From Rhodobacteraceae bacterium MED-G08 (GTDB taxonomy: Bacteria; Pseudomonadota; Alphaproteobacteria; Rhodobacterales; Rhodobacteraceae), in assembly GCA_002457055.1 (NCBI GenBank), contig NTKT01000013.1, forward strand, positions 1 through 63,993: a DNA stretch of 63,993 nt. The letters run 5' to 3'. Shown piece after piece: positions 1 to 8,865 of the stretch. The notes under the pieces were generated by a model. The model saw only the letters and a list, made by a program, of their open reading frames with translations, was not told the origin of the DNA and ran no database searches. The position numbers and the translations under genes were made by a program. Each line of letters begins with the position of its first letter. Within the stretch, counting starts at the first letter, position 1.

Positions 1-90
1 TGGCGGAGACGAAGGGATTCGAACCCTCGAGACGGTTTCCCGCCTACTCCCTTAGCAGGGGAGCGCCTTCGACCACTCGGCCACATCTCC
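1..90 (-). tRNA. tRNA-Ser (anticodon GCU)
   Basis: Read on the minus strand the segment begins GGAGATGTGGCCGAGTGG and ends in an encoded CCA. The anticodon stem CTCCC/GGGAG encloses the loop CTGCTAA, giving anticodon GCU, which reads AGC and AGU serine codons. The extra arm after the anticodon stem is long (class II), as expected for tRNA-Ser, and the T-loop GGTTCGAATCC is canonical. The 5' and 3' acceptor strands (GGAGA.. and ..TCTCC) pair. It sits at the left edge of the window but appears complete. The isotype call is secure from the anticodon and long variable arm; the exact 5' end is set by acceptor pairing. Confidence 0.97.
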
Positions 91-97
91 AAGACTG

Positions 98-126
98 TGT
101 CTAAGCGGTTGAAAGATTGTTGACAA
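98..126 (-). promoter_or_regulatory. Putative sigma-70 promoter of tRNA-Ser
   Basis: On the minus strand a TTGTCA box (121-126) is followed by a 17-nt spacer and a TAGACA box (98-103), seven bases before the mature tRNA 5' end. The -35 box matches the consensus at five of six positions; the -10 is weaker. Spacing and position are what a tRNA promoter needs. This is a pattern match only. Confidence 0.45.
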
Positions 127-200
127 GAGCAATTTTTTTGATCCCATTCTAGACTGTTTCATTCTTTCAAAACAACGAATGACCTTGCCACCAAAAAGAT

Positions 201-1298
201 CTAGGTATTGAAAAGAAAATGCATTACGTCTCCATCTTCTACTACGTACGCTTTGCCTTCAATCCGCATTTTCCCAGCTTCTTTAGCGCCACTCTCACCC
301 TCAAATGCAATATAGTCTTTATATGAGATGGTTTCCGCACGAATAAAGCCTCTCTCAAAGTCGCCATGAATGACGCCAGCGGCTACTGGTGCTTTTGTAC
401 CCTTTTTAATAGTCCATGCCCTAGATTCCTTAGGACCGGCAGTAAAATAAGTTTCCAGATTTAGTAAATCATAACCAGCCCTTATAAGTCGATCCAAACC
501 GGCCTCTGATAGTTTCATCTCTTCCAAGAACATCTGTGCTTCGTCAGACTCCAACTGGCTGATTTCTTCTTCAATTTGCGCACTGATAATTACCATCCCT
601 GCATTATGTGAGGACGCCATTTCAGCAACTTTGTTTGAATGACTATTTCCAGTTGCTGCCGAATTTTCCTCAACATTACATACGTATAATATTGGCTTAG
701 CAGTTAACAGCTGCAGCATTTGCCAATCCTTTTGATCTTCATCTTCCACTGAAACAGATCTAGCTGGCATACCCTGCTCTAACTGTTTTAATGCTGACTG
801 TAACAGCCTTTCCTGTTGGACTGCTTCTTTATCTCCACCCCTCACTTTGCGGCTCAGGTTTTGCAAGCGCTTTTCAATGCTTTCGATGTCAGCTAACATC
901 AATTCAGTTTCGATTGTGTCTGCATCAGCTAAAGGATCAACTCTTCCTTCAACATGGGTCACATCAGAGTCCTCAAAACAACGCAAGACATGTGCAACCG
1001 CATCTACCTCTCTGATATTTGCCAGAAACTGATTTCCGAGGCCTTCGCCCTTAGAAGCCCCTTTAACCAAACCAGCTATATCAACAAATGTCATTCTTGC
1101 TGGAATGACGTTTTGTGAAGCAGCGATTTTGGCTAACTTATCCAAGCGGTCATCCGGAACAGATACTTCGCCAATATTTGGCTCAATTGTACAAAACGGA
1201 AAATTTGCTGCTTGTGCAGTTGCTGTTTTCGTTAGCGCATTGAATAGTGTCGACTTACCAACATTTGGCAAGCCAACTATACCCATTTTAAAACCCAT
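201..1298 (-). CDS. ychF: Redox-regulated ATPase YchF (Obg-family)
   Basis: Obg-family P-loop ATPase that associates with ribosomes and is implicated in translation and oxidative-stress responses. The protein is 365 aa, the usual length. The P-loop GLPNVGKS is at about residues 9-16, the G2/G3 region includes DIAGLVKGASKGEGLGN at about 70-90, and the specificity motif reads NVEE instead of NKxD, the mark of YchF's preference for ATP over GTP. A TGS domain ends the protein. The frame is open upstream to a TTG at 1307, but the ATG at 1298 fits the family start (MGFK..) and has AAGG nine bases upstream. Divergent from trpA. Function is certain by family; the start is well supported. Confidence 0.97.
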   Translation of the reverse strand: MGFKMGIVGLPNVGKSTLFNALTKTATAQAANFPFCTIEPNIGEVSVPDDRLDKLAKIAASQNVIPARMTFVDIAGLVKGASKGEGLGNQFLANIREVDAVAHVLRCFEDSDVTHVEGRVDPLADADTIETELMLADIESIEKRLQNLSRKVRGGDKEAVQQERLLQSALKQLEQGMPARSVSVEDEDQKDWQMLQLLTAKPILYVCNVEENSAATGNSHSNKVAEMASSHNAGMVIISAQIEEEISQLESDEAQMFLEEMKLSEAGLDRLIRAGYDLLNLETYFTAGPKESRAWTIKKGTKAPVAAGVIHGDFERGFIRAETISYKDYIAFEGESGAKEAGKMRIEGKAYVVEDGDVMHFLFNT

Positions 1299-1439
1299 TA
1301 GAGACAACCTTGACTATAACTTCGTCTAGCTTTTAAGCTGACAGTCCTAGACTTGCAATAAACTATTAAGACTATCTCTTGCCCAACTAGAAATTTTGGT
1401 TCACAAGACTAAAATAACGGATGGGCGAAAGGAAATTTA

Positions 1440-2231
1440 ATGACACGTATTGATAAAAAATTTGCTCAACTTAAAGCAGAATCTAAGAAAGCCTTCGTAT
1501 CCTACATAATGGCAGGTGACCCCAATTTAGAACTATCTTACGAATTGATGGAGCGACTACCAGCTTCGGGAGTTGATATCATTGAGTTAGGACTTCCTTT
1601 CACCGACCCAATGGCAGATGGGTCAACGATACAATTAGCTGGTCAAAGGGCACTCAAAGAAGGAATGACACTTCAAAAAACATTGGATATGGCAAAGAAA
1701 TTTAGATTGGTCGACGATGTAACCCCTATTGTTCTAATGGGCTATTACAATCCAATTTACAGCTATGGTGTTGAGAAGTTTCTGGAGAATGCCAAAGAGT
1801 GTGGCATCGATGGTTTGATAGTTGTTGATCTTCCTCCGGAGGAAGATGATGAACTTTGTATTCCGGCTCAAGCAGCGGGGATAAATTTCATAAGATTGGC
1901 CACTCCGACAACGGACGATAGAAGACTACCACGCGTATTGCAGAACACTTCTGGTTTTGTTTATTACGTGTCAATAACAGGTATTACTGGTGCAGCGTCG
2001 GCGAAGGCAAACAATGTCGGACCGGAAGTAGCCCGAATTAAATCAAAAACAGATTTGCCTGTAGTGGTAGGCTTTGGGATAAAAACCCCAGAAAATTCGC
2101 GTGAAATCGCATCCATAGCCGATGGCGCAGTGGTAGGATCTGCAATTGTAGAAAAGTTTGCTGATGGAGCATCTGTGGATGAAATTTGTAAATTTGTTGA
2201 AAGTTTAGCTACTGGTGCTCACGCTGCCTGA
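1440..2231 (+). CDS. trpA: Tryptophan synthase alpha subunit
   Basis: Cleaves indole-3-glycerol phosphate to glyceraldehyde-3-phosphate and indole, which channels to TrpB in the alpha2-beta2 complex; last step of tryptophan synthesis. The 263-aa TIM barrel has the catalytic Glu in IELGLPF and Asp in FTDPMADG near residues 50-62. A phosphate-binding glycine loop (VVGFGIKTP) lies near 210, and [11 protein letters not shown] follows near 232. An AAAGGA ribosome site precedes the ATG. No trpB, trpC or trpF lies next to it here, so the trp genes are at least partly dispersed. Divergent from ychF across 141 bp. Confidence 0.97.
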   Translation: MTRIDKKFAQLKAESKKAFVSYIMAGDPNLELSYELMERLPASGVDIIELGLPFTDPMADGSTIQLAGQRALKEGMTLQKTLDMAKKFRLVDDVTPIVLMGYYNPIYSYGVEKFLENAKECGIDGLIVVDLPPEEDDELCIPAQAAGINFIRLATPTTDDRRLPRVLQNTSGFVYYVSITGITGAASAKANNVGPEVARIKSKTDLPVVVGFGIKTPENSREIASIADGAVVGSAIVEKFADGASVDEICKFVESLATGAHAA

Positions 2232-2316
2232 GGTTGCTAAGTAAACTTAAGATGCCATGTTTTGTAATATGAAATTTGTAAACCGTTACCTTGAAATCAG
2301 ATAAAGCCGGATCATT

Positions 2317-3480
2317 ATGCCAGTAATAACAAATATTTCAGACCTGCAAAGAATTTACAAAAAACGCGTTCCGAAGATGTTTCATGATTATGCTGAGTCC
2401 GGAAGTTGGGACGAGCAAACGCTCGAGGACAATTCGTCTGACTTCAAGAAAATCCGCCTGCGCCAACGTGTTGCAGTCGATATGACAGACCGCAAAACCA
2501 ACTCGGAGATGATTAAGCAACCTGTAACAATTCCAGTAGCTTTGGCACCAGTAGGCCTCACCGGCATGCAGCGGGCTGATGGCGAAATTAAGGCTGCCAA
2601 AGCAGCTGAAGATTTTGGAGTGCCGTTCACCTTATCTACAATGTCAATTTGTTCAATTGAAGACGTTGCGAAAAATACCGACAAACCATTCTGGTTTCAG
2701 TTATACACCATGAAAGATACCGGATTTGTCCATAGTTTAATAGACAGAGCGAAAGCTGCTAAATGCTCAGCACTTGTAATTACACTTGATCTGCAAATCT
2801 TAGGTCAGAGACATAAAGACCTTAAAAATGGGTTATCAGCTCCGCCCAAACCAACTTTTAGAAATATGTTAGATCTTTCAACCAAATGGACTTGGGGCTT
2901 GGAAATGCTGCAAACTAAGCGTCGCACGTTTGGCAATATAGTTGGGCATGTATCTGGTGTTGGTGACACTTCGAGCTTGTCAGAATGGACCCACACTCAA
3001 TTCGACCCTGCTTTAGATTGGGACAAAATTTCAAAAATTAGGGAATATTGGGGTGGCAAGGTAATTTTAAAGGGCATTCTAGACAAAGAGGATGCCAAGA
3101 TGGCGCTTCAGGTTGGTGCTGATGCACTCATAGTTTCAAACCACGGTGGCCGCCAGTTAGACGGCGCTATCAGTTCTATGGAGGCCTTACCGTCTATACT
3201 AGAAGCGGTTGGAGATAAGATTGAAGTTCACTTGGATGGGGGAATAAGGTCTGGTCAAGATGTTTTAAAAGCGATTGCGATGGGAGCTAAAGGTACTTAC
3301 ATTGGTCGCCCATATATCTACGGCCTTGGGGCTTACGGCGAAAAGGGTGTAAAATTAGCCTTAGGACTGATGCAGAACGAATTAGATATTTCCATGGCAT
3401 TATGCGGATACAAAAATATTAAAGACGTGGATCGCTCTGCGATTTTATTACCAAAAGACTTTGGTAAGGGCTGGTCGTGA
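2317..3480 (+). CDS. lldD: FMN-dependent alpha-hydroxy acid dehydrogenase (L-lactate dehydrogenase type)
   Basis: Member of the FMN-dependent alpha-hydroxy acid oxidase/dehydrogenase family, 387 aa, typical of LldD. It oxidises an L-2-hydroxy acid, most likely lactate to pyruvate, passing electrons to the membrane quinone pool. The catalytic-base motif SNHGGRQLDG lies at about residues 275-284, and the FMN phosphate-binding segments DGGIRSGQDV and YIGRPY follow at about 309-345. The N-terminal MPVITNISDLQRIYKKRVPKMF resembles bacterial LldD. The gene is isolated, with no LldR regulator or LldP permease nearby. Substrate is inferred from the family; glycolate or mandelate cannot be excluded from motifs alone. 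Confidence 0.88.
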   Translation: MPVITNISDLQRIYKKRVPKMFHDYAESGSWDEQTLEDNSSDFKKIRLRQRVAVDMTDRKTNSEMIKQPVTIPVALAPVGLTGMQRADGEIKAAKAAEDFGVPFTLSTMSICSIEDVAKNTDKPFWFQLYTMKDTGFVHSLIDRAKAAKCSALVITLDLQILGQRHKDLKNGLSAPPKPTFRNMLDLSTKWTWGLEMLQTKRRTFGNIVGHVSGVGDTSSLSEWTHTQFDPALDWDKISKIREYWGGKVILKGILDKEDAKMALQVGADALIVSNHGGRQLDGAISSMEALPSILEAVGDKIEVHLDGGIRSGQDVLKAIAMGAKGTYIGRPYIYGLGAYGEKGVKLALGLMQNELDISMALCGYKNIKDVDRSAILLPKDFGKGWS

Positions 3481-3592
3481 CCCCAAGTATTGGCAACCTA
3501 AACTTTCGACTTTAAATATTTTTTTTTTTGATATAAGGACATTTTTCAGTGGGCTACAGCCTTGGAGGAGCCCAAATATTAGGAGAAATTAA

Positions 3593-4246
3593 ATGGCAAA
3601 AGAAATACCAGATTTAGTTGCTGTTGCGCGGACGGGGACAGGCAAGGGCGCCGCTCGTCAAGCTCGTCGTAATGGCATGGTACCCGGCGTAGTTTATGGT
3701 GGAGGCGTAGACCCCCTGCCTATCCAAGTACCATTCAATGAACTTTTTAAGCGCTTGAAAGCAGGACGATTTAAGTCCACTCTTTATAACCTGAAAGTTG
3801 ATGGTCAGGATGACGTCAGAGTGATTTGTAGAGACGTACAGCGTGATGTGGTTAAAGACCTTCCTACTCATTTAGATTTTATGAGACTTCGAAGGACAAC
3901 ACAGATTAATTTATTCATTCCAGTTGAATTTATTAATGAAGCAGACGCTCCGGGGCTCAAGCGTGGCGGCGTTTTAACAGTTGTGCGTCCGGAAGTTGAA
4001 CTCGTTGTTACCGCAGCAGATATACCAGAAAAAATTACTGTTGATCTGACCGGGCTCGATATTGGAGACGTTATTTCTATTTCATCAGTAACACTACCTG
4101 AGGGTGCAAAACCTACAATCGATCGAGACTTCGTAATTGCTAATATCTCAGCACCTTCCAGCTTAAGATCTTCTGAAAGTGATGAAGAGGAAACGTCAGA
4201 AGAAGAAGCAACAACTGATACAGAAGAAACCACTGAAGAAGAATAA
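3593..4246 (+). CDS. rplY: 50S ribosomal protein L25 (general stress protein Ctc)
   Basis: Long-form bacterial L25/Ctc of 217 aa: an N-terminal 5S-rRNA-binding beta barrel (about 1-95) followed by the TL5-type C-terminal domain (about 100-190) and a very acidic tail of Glu, Asp, Ser and Thr. It binds 5S rRNA in the central protuberance of the large subunit. Recognisable segments are [15 protein letters not shown] and [11 protein letters not shown] near the start. AGGAG stands seven bases before the ATG. It lies just upstream of pth, the classical rplY-pth linkage, but a terminator separates the two. The leader contains a small hairpin described under findings. Confidence 0.96.
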   Translation: MAKEIPDLVAVARTGTGKGAARQARRNGMVPGVVYGGGVDPLPIQVPFNELFKRLKAGRFKSTLYNLKVDGQDDVRVICRDVQRDVVKDLPTHLDFMRLRRTTQINLFIPVEFINEADAPGLKRGGVLTVVRPEVELVVTAADIPEKITVDLTGLDIGDVISISSVTLPEGAKPTIDRDFVIANISAPSSLRSSESDEEETSEEEATTDTEETTEEE

Positions 4247-4270
4247 TTAACAACAAATTTTGTTTTTATC

Positions 4271-4300
4271 AGGGCGATGCATTGTATCGCCCTTTTTCTT
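4271..4300 (+). terminator. Rho-independent terminator of rplY
   Basis: An 8-bp perfect stem (AGGGCGAT at 4271-4278 pairing with ATCGCCCT at 4286-4293), a 7-nt loop and a T-rich tail (TTTTCTTT) begin 24 bases after the rplY stop codon. It implies that pth is largely transcribed from its own promoter. Confidence 0.9.
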
Positions 4301-4353
4301 TACAAACCTTCGGTCTATGCTAACGGTGGATTATTTATTTGCAGAGTTGCGCT

Positions 4354-5043
4354 ATGAAGCTATTCGTCGGCCTTGGAAATCCTGGTGAAAATCATTCAAA
4401 AAATCGGCATAATATTGGTTTCATGGTCGTTGACGCCATTGTAAATCGGTACGGTGGAACACCTTGGAAAAAGAAATTTCAAGGCTTGGTAAGTGAAGTG
4501 ACACTAAACCGGGGAAAACTAATTTTCTTAAAACCCTCGACATTTATGAATTTATCTGGACAATCAGTGATTGATGCATCCAGGTTTTTCAAGCTCCCTA
4601 GCACTGAGGTATGTGTATTTCACGACGAGCTAGATTTACCTTTTTTGAAGATAAAAACAAAAATTGGTGGAGGGCATGCAGGTCATAACGGGTTGCGCTC
4701 AATACAACAACACTTAGGACCTGATTATTTCAGAGTTCGCCTTGGTATTGGGCATCCAGGCGATAAAGCCAAAGTTGCCTCGTACGTCTTAAGTAATTTT
4801 CCAAAGAATAGTGAAGCTGATCTAAGTTTTTTGCTTGAAGCAGTCGCGGAAGGCTTTCCTCAACTACAAGAGGGAAATCAAGAAAAGTTTTTGAATATTG
4901 TAAGTGGGCAAAGTAACACTTCAAAAAAAACCTCAGATAGAAAAGTGCCGAAAACAAAGCCATCTCCTGGCAAACAGACACTCGATAGCAGTAAAGAAAC
5001 AAAGAAAAGTGCTTTAGAGCGTTTACTAGAAAAATTTCGGTGA
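4354..5043 (+). CDS. pth: Peptidyl-tRNA hydrolase
   Basis: Cleaves the ester bond of peptidyl-tRNAs released prematurely from ribosomes, recycling tRNA. Visible are the N-terminal MKLFVGLGNPG, the catalytic His in NRHNIGF (about residue 19), STFMNLSG (about 66-73), the catalytic Asp in HDELDLP (about 93-96) and GGGHAGHNGLRS (about 107-118). The enzyme core ends near residue 185; a Lys/Ser-rich tail extends the protein to 229 aa, longer than the E. coli enzyme. The frame continues upstream to a TTG at 4339, but the conserved N terminus begins at the ATG at 4354. Confidence 0.97.
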   Translation: MKLFVGLGNPGENHSKNRHNIGFMVVDAIVNRYGGTPWKKKFQGLVSEVTLNRGKLIFLKPSTFMNLSGQSVIDASRFFKLPSTEVCVFHDELDLPFLKIKTKIGGGHAGHNGLRSIQQHLGPDYFRVRLGIGHPGDKAKVASYVLSNFPKNSEADLSFLLEAVAEGFPQLQEGNQEKFLNIVSGQSNTSKKTSDRKVPKTKPSPGKQTLDSSKETKKSALERLLEKFR

Positions 5044-5125
5044 ATTTTCATCATTTCCAATACTATCTGGATAAAATCAGAGTATAATCTAATTAACTAA
5101 TTGGGAAATAAGTAAAGGTGGGTAC

Positions 5126-5509
5126 ATGAGTAGTGACTACAGTATGGCGGAAAGCTTAAATGTTTTAGGTGAAGAACTGCTTCCGTGTTCGAATGATCCT
5201 CTAACTGGTTTTTTCAGAGATGGTCATTGTAACACTTGTCAGGCCGACTATGGCAGTCATACAGTTTGTGCCGTTATGACGGAGGAATTCTTAGCCTTTT
5301 CTAAATATGTGGGCAACGATCTATCTACACCCAAACCAGAGTTTCATTTTAAAGGTCTTAAAGCTGGCGATCAGTGGTGTCTTTGCGCCAGTCGTTTCTT
5401 ACAAGCATATGACGAAGGCTGCGCTCCAAAAGTTAACCTTAACTCTACACACAAGAAAGCTTTGGAAATAGTGCCAATAGACGCCTTAAAAGAATGTGAA
5501 AACATTTAG
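5126..5509 (+). CDS. DUF2237 family protein
   Basis: Small soluble protein of 127 aa matching the DUF2237 family, which has no established function. Family hallmarks are LNVLGEELLPCS, the phrase DPLTGFFRDGHCNTC, and GDQWCLCASRF followed by ALEIVPIDALK near the end. There are several cysteines (positions about 22, 36, 39, 49, 92, 94, 105), so metal or redox chemistry is possible but unproven. A good ribosome site (AAAGGTGGG) precedes the ATG. It lies downstream of pth and convergent to proS. Confidence 0.85.
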   Translation: MSSDYSMAESLNVLGEELLPCSNDPLTGFFRDGHCNTCQADYGSHTVCAVMTEEFLAFSKYVGNDLSTPKPEFHFKGLKAGDQWCLCASRFLQAYDEGCAPKVNLNSTHKKALEIVPIDALKECENI

Positions 5510-5538
5510 CAATACACTCATTCAGCCTGCACAGATAG

Positions 5539-6900
5539 TCAATTAAATAAAAAGTCGCCCACTTTCACTGATCTGTATACGTGAGCAATTCTCTCAACTG
5601 CCTTCTCAGGCGGAAGTTCCTCTGAAACGCCAGTTTTTCTGTTTGTAAGCTCTACCACTCCATTTTTCAAACCACGCGGCCCTACAGTCAAGCGCCATGG
5701 CAAGCCTATCAGGTCCATAGTGGCGAATTTCCCACCTGCTCTTTCATTCCGATCATCGTAAAGAGGTTCTAAGCCTAATAAGCTGAGAGAATTATACAGG
5801 GCTTCGCAAGCCTCATCCGCCTCCTCGTCACCCTGCTTCAAGTTTACAATCCCACAATGAAATGGGGTTACTCCTTCGGGCCAAATAATTCCATTTTGAT
5901 CGTGTGATGCTTCTATAATCGCTCCAATAAGTCTCGAAACGCCAATCCCATGAGACCCCATATGAACAGGCATTTTACTACCCTCATCATCTGCAACATA
6001 AGCTCCCATAGCTTCTGAATATTTTGTTCCAAAATAAAAAATTTGACCAACCTCTATGCCACGCGCACTTTTTTGCCGCTCTTTCGGTAGCTCCGCAAAT
6101 AACTTGGGATCATGTGTTTCATCAGTCCTGGCATAGAGCGATGTAAACTCATCCAGTATAGACTGGCACGCGGCTTTATCATTGTAGTCGATATCCCGAT
6201 CACCAAAAGTCAAATCTGTCACTTTGGAGTCATAGAAAACTTCCGATTCCCCTGTTTCAGCAAGTACAAGAAATTCATGCGTGTTATCACCGCCGATTGG
6301 ACCACTGTCAGCCCTCATCGGGATCGCTTGCAATCCCATCCGCTCATATGTCTTTAAGTAACTAACAAGGTGTCTGTTATAAGCATGCAATGCATCCTCT
6401 TTTGTTAAATCAAAGTTATACCCATCCTTCATGTAAAACTCTCTACCCCGCATGATCCCGAAACGAGGACGAATTTCATCGCGAAATTTCCATTGAATTT
6501 GATAGAGTGTAAGTGGCAAATCTTTATAACTCGAAACATGCGATCTGAATATATCAGTCACCATTTCTTCTGCGGTTGGTGTATATAGTAAATCACGATC
6601 TTGCCTGTCTTTTATCCTTAGCATTTCCTGGCCGTAATCATCGTAACGACCACTCTCACGCCACAAATCCGCAGATTGTAAAATAGGCATTTGTATCGGT
6701 ATATGACCGGCCTTGATCTGTTCTTCATGAATAATGTTTTCAAGTTTACGCAAGACTTTGAAACCGAGTGGTAACCATGAGTAAATGCCAGCGGCTTGCT
6801 GCTTAATCATTCCTGCGCGCAACATTAATCGATGAGAAACCACTTGTGCTTCTGCTGGGGTCTCCTTTAAAACTGGTAAAAAGTAACTGGAAAGCCTCAT
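5539..6900 (-). CDS. proS: Prolyl-tRNA synthetase (short alphaproteobacterial type)
   Basis: Class II aminoacyl-tRNA synthetase charging tRNA-Pro. At 453 aa it is the short form that lacks the roughly 180-residue cis-editing (INS) domain found in E. coli ProS, as is normal in Alphaproteobacteria. Landmarks: [15 protein letters not shown] at the start, motif 2-like [28 protein letters not shown] near 135-160, motif 3-like [18 protein letters not shown] near 310-325, and an anticodon-binding domain with [16 protein letters not shown] near 385-400. Divergent from the PerM-like gene. Editing of Ala-tRNA-Pro would need a separate ProXp-type protein, not seen here. Confidence 0.96.
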   Translation of the reverse strand: MRLSSYFLPVLKETPAEAQVVSHRLMLRAGMIKQQAAGIYSWLPLGFKVLRKLENIIHEEQIKAGHIPIQMPILQSADLWRESGRYDDYGQEMLRIKDRQDRDLLYTPTAEEMVTDIFRSHVSSYKDLPLTLYQIQWKFRDEIRPRFGIMRGREFYMKDGYNFDLTKEDALHAYNRHLVSYLKTYERMGLQAIPMRADSGPIGGDNTHEFLVLAETGESEVFYDSKVTDLTFGDRDIDYNDKAACQSILDEFTSLYARTDETHDPKLFAELPKERQKSARGIEVGQIFYFGTKYSEAMGAYVADDEGSKMPVHMGSHGIGVSRLIGAIIEASHDQNGIIWPEGVTPFHCGIVNLKQGDEEADEACEALYNSLSLLGLEPLYDDRNERAGGKFATMDLIGLPWRLTVGPRGLKNGVVELTNRKTGVSEELPPEKAVERIAHVYRSVKVGDFLFN

Positions 6901-7045
6901 AAAAACCCTCTTGTGATGGTATGTAACATAAACAATTAACGTTTAACGAGTGTATAGGGCACAAACAAGGGTTGTAAGATAAAAATACAACTTGAATCAA
7001 ATGCTTGCATGCGCGATCTATGTAATAACAGTCTAGGAGAAACAC

Positions 7046-8116
7046 ATGGCCCTGCCAGTGAAAGATCAGATCAAATACTGGATGATTGCTGCGGCAATAT
7101 TGCTTTTATTTGTTTGGCTTTTAGGAGATATTTTACTCCCATTTGTTCTTGGCGCTGCAATTGCATACTTGCTGGATCCAATTGTCGATAGACTAGAACG
7201 CCTCGGAACTGGAAGAGTGCTAGGAACAACATTGATTTTAGTGGCAGCTTTTTTTGTCGTATTTTTTATTTTCTTGCTAGTTATACCATTGGTAATCGAT
7301 CAAATAAGACTTTTTGCTAAAGCCGCGCCAGATCTAATTAGTACAGTACAAGAGGTTATATTAAGTAAAATAGCCTCGATAGCTCCTGAATCTGGAGCTG
7401 TAAACTTAACTTTATCTAAGTTTACAGCAATTGCTCAGGAAAAATTGGGAAATATAGTTGGAAGTGTAATGGCCTCTGCTATTTCGCTGATCGATATAAT
7501 AACACTTTTGGTAATTACTCCAGTCGTAGCCGTATATCTTCTGGTAGACTGGGACCGTATATTACTAAAAATAAATGAACTGCTTCCCCTTGATCACGCT
7601 GTAGTCATTAGAAGCTTAGCTGCAGAAATAGATACCACTTTGTCAGCATTCGTACGTGGCATGATTGCGGTTTGTTTGATTTTGGGGATTTACTATGCAA
7701 CTGCTCTTAGCCTAATCGGGCTAGAATTTGGTCTCATAATTGGACTGATAGCAGGTTTGGTTAGTTTCATTCCTTACGTAGGCGCTTTGTTAGGCGGTGT
7801 TTTGGCAATTGGATTGGCTCTAATTCAATTCTGGGGAGATTTCGAACTCGTAGCGTTAGTTTTTGGCGTATTTATTGTTGGTCAAATATTTGAGGGAAAT
7901 ATTTTAACTCCAAAATTAGTCGGTAATTCCGTGGGTTTACATCCTGTATCGTTAATCCTCGCACTTTCTTTGTTTGGAGCCTTTTTTGGTTTTATCGGTT
8001 TGCTGTTGGCGGTACCTCTTGCAGCCAGCGCAGGCATAATTTTAAGATTTTTAATCAAAAAATACAAAATGAGCAGGCTATTTTTGGGTGAAAATGGAAG
8101 CAAACCAGATACCTAG
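7046..8116 (+). CDS. PerM/AI-2E family membrane protein
   Basis: Integral membrane protein of 356 aa in the AI-2E transporter (UPF0118/PerM) family, with about seven to eight hydrophobic segments: two near 12-50, one near 65-90, one near 155-175, and a dense block from about 205 to 345. The family motif GLIAGLVSFIPYVGALLGG is near 235-253, and GNILTPKLVGNSVGLHPVSLI follows near 285-305. Family members export quorum signals, act as Na+/H+ antiporters or have unknown roles; the substrate here cannot be told. An AGGAG site precedes the ATG. Its end overlaps the hda gene, so the two are probably translationally coupled. Confidence 0.85.
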   Translation: MALPVKDQIKYWMIAAAILLLFVWLLGDILLPFVLGAAIAYLLDPIVDRLERLGTGRVLGTTLILVAAFFVVFFIFLLVIPLVIDQIRLFAKAAPDLISTVQEVILSKIASIAPESGAVNLTLSKFTAIAQEKLGNIVGSVMASAISLIDIITLLVITPVVAVYLLVDWDRILLKINELLPLDHAVVIRSLAAEIDTTLSAFVRGMIAVCLILGIYYATALSLIGLEFGLIIGLIAGLVSFIPYVGALLGGVLAIGLALIQFWGDFELVALVFGVFIVGQIFEGNILTPKLVGNSVGLHPVSLILALSLFGAFFGFIGLLLAVPLAASAGIILRFLIKKYKMSRLFLGENGSKPDT

Positions 8117-8792
8117 GCAGTTAGCATTTGATCTACCCTCTCGTCCCGCACTAGGGAAAAGTGACTTTTTCATTTCGGACTGCAATTCGATCGCTGTAAA
8201 GTTAATGGAGGACTGGTCTAACTGGCCCAACCGCCAGCATATATTATCGGGACCGTCAGGCTCTGGCAAAACTCATTTAGCACTAGTATGGGCCAAGTCG
8301 TTATCAGCAAACGTCATAAATATTTCGGATTTTTTTGATATTGATCTACAAAAGGTAACCTCAGCTTCCCTTGTAATAGAAGATATTGATGAACAACAAG
8401 GAAGCCCAGAATTAGAAAATAATCTTTTTCATTTGTTCAATATGCTACTTGCAAACAATTGTTACCTACTTCTTACAGGCAAAAAAGATCCAAAGTTTTG
8501 GAAAGTAAATCTGCCAGATTTGCGCTCACGAATTTTGGGTATGAGAAATGCACGTTTACTTCCACCTGACGATAAATTGTTTTTAGCCTTGATCGCTAAA
8601 CTTTTTGCCGACCGACAAATTTACCCGAAGCCAGAAGTATTGCAATACATCGCACGCCACGGTGAGAGAAGTTTTAGCGCAGCCAGTAGATTGGTAGTCT
8701 TTTTAGACAAAGCAGCGCTTAGTGAAGGAAAAAAAATAAGTCTAAAATTTACTGCCTCACAACTGCACAAATTTAATGATTTACAATCATAA
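8094..8792 (+). CDS. hda: DnaA-related regulator Hda/HdaA
   Basis: Small DnaA-like AAA+ protein of 232 aa. In Alphaproteobacteria HdaA promotes ATP hydrolysis on DnaA through the replication clamp, preventing re-initiation. The clamp-binding motif QLAFDLP is close to the N terminus, the Walker A GPSGSGKTH at about 54-62 and a Walker B-like LVIEDID at about 95-101; an arginine-finger region (LRSRI) lies near 143. The DnaA C-terminal DNA-binding domain is absent. It overlaps the upstream PerM-like gene by 23 bp. A GTG at 8088 is an alternative start two codons earlier; neither has a strong ribosome site. Confidence 0.88.
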   Translation: MEANQIPRQLAFDLPSRPALGKSDFFISDCNSIAVKLMEDWSNWPNRQHILSGPSGSGKTHLALVWAKSLSANVINISDFFDIDLQKVTSASLVIEDIDEQQGSPELENNLFHLFNMLLANNCYLLLTGKKDPKFWKVNLPDLRSRILGMRNARLLPPDDKLFLALIAKLFADRQIYPKPEVLQYIARHGERSFSAASRLVVFLDKAALSEGKKISLKFTASQLHKFNDLQS

Positions 8793-8865
8793 ATTGAATG
8801 TTGACCCAATAATAATTGAATGCGAAATAAGTTAAGATAAAAATGCGCAAAGGTAACGATCGTAA

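Noticed and set aside
3519..3529. Terminator after the lactate dehydrogenase gene
   Set aside because: The run of eleven T has no stable hairpin directly upstream; only short direct repeats are seen.
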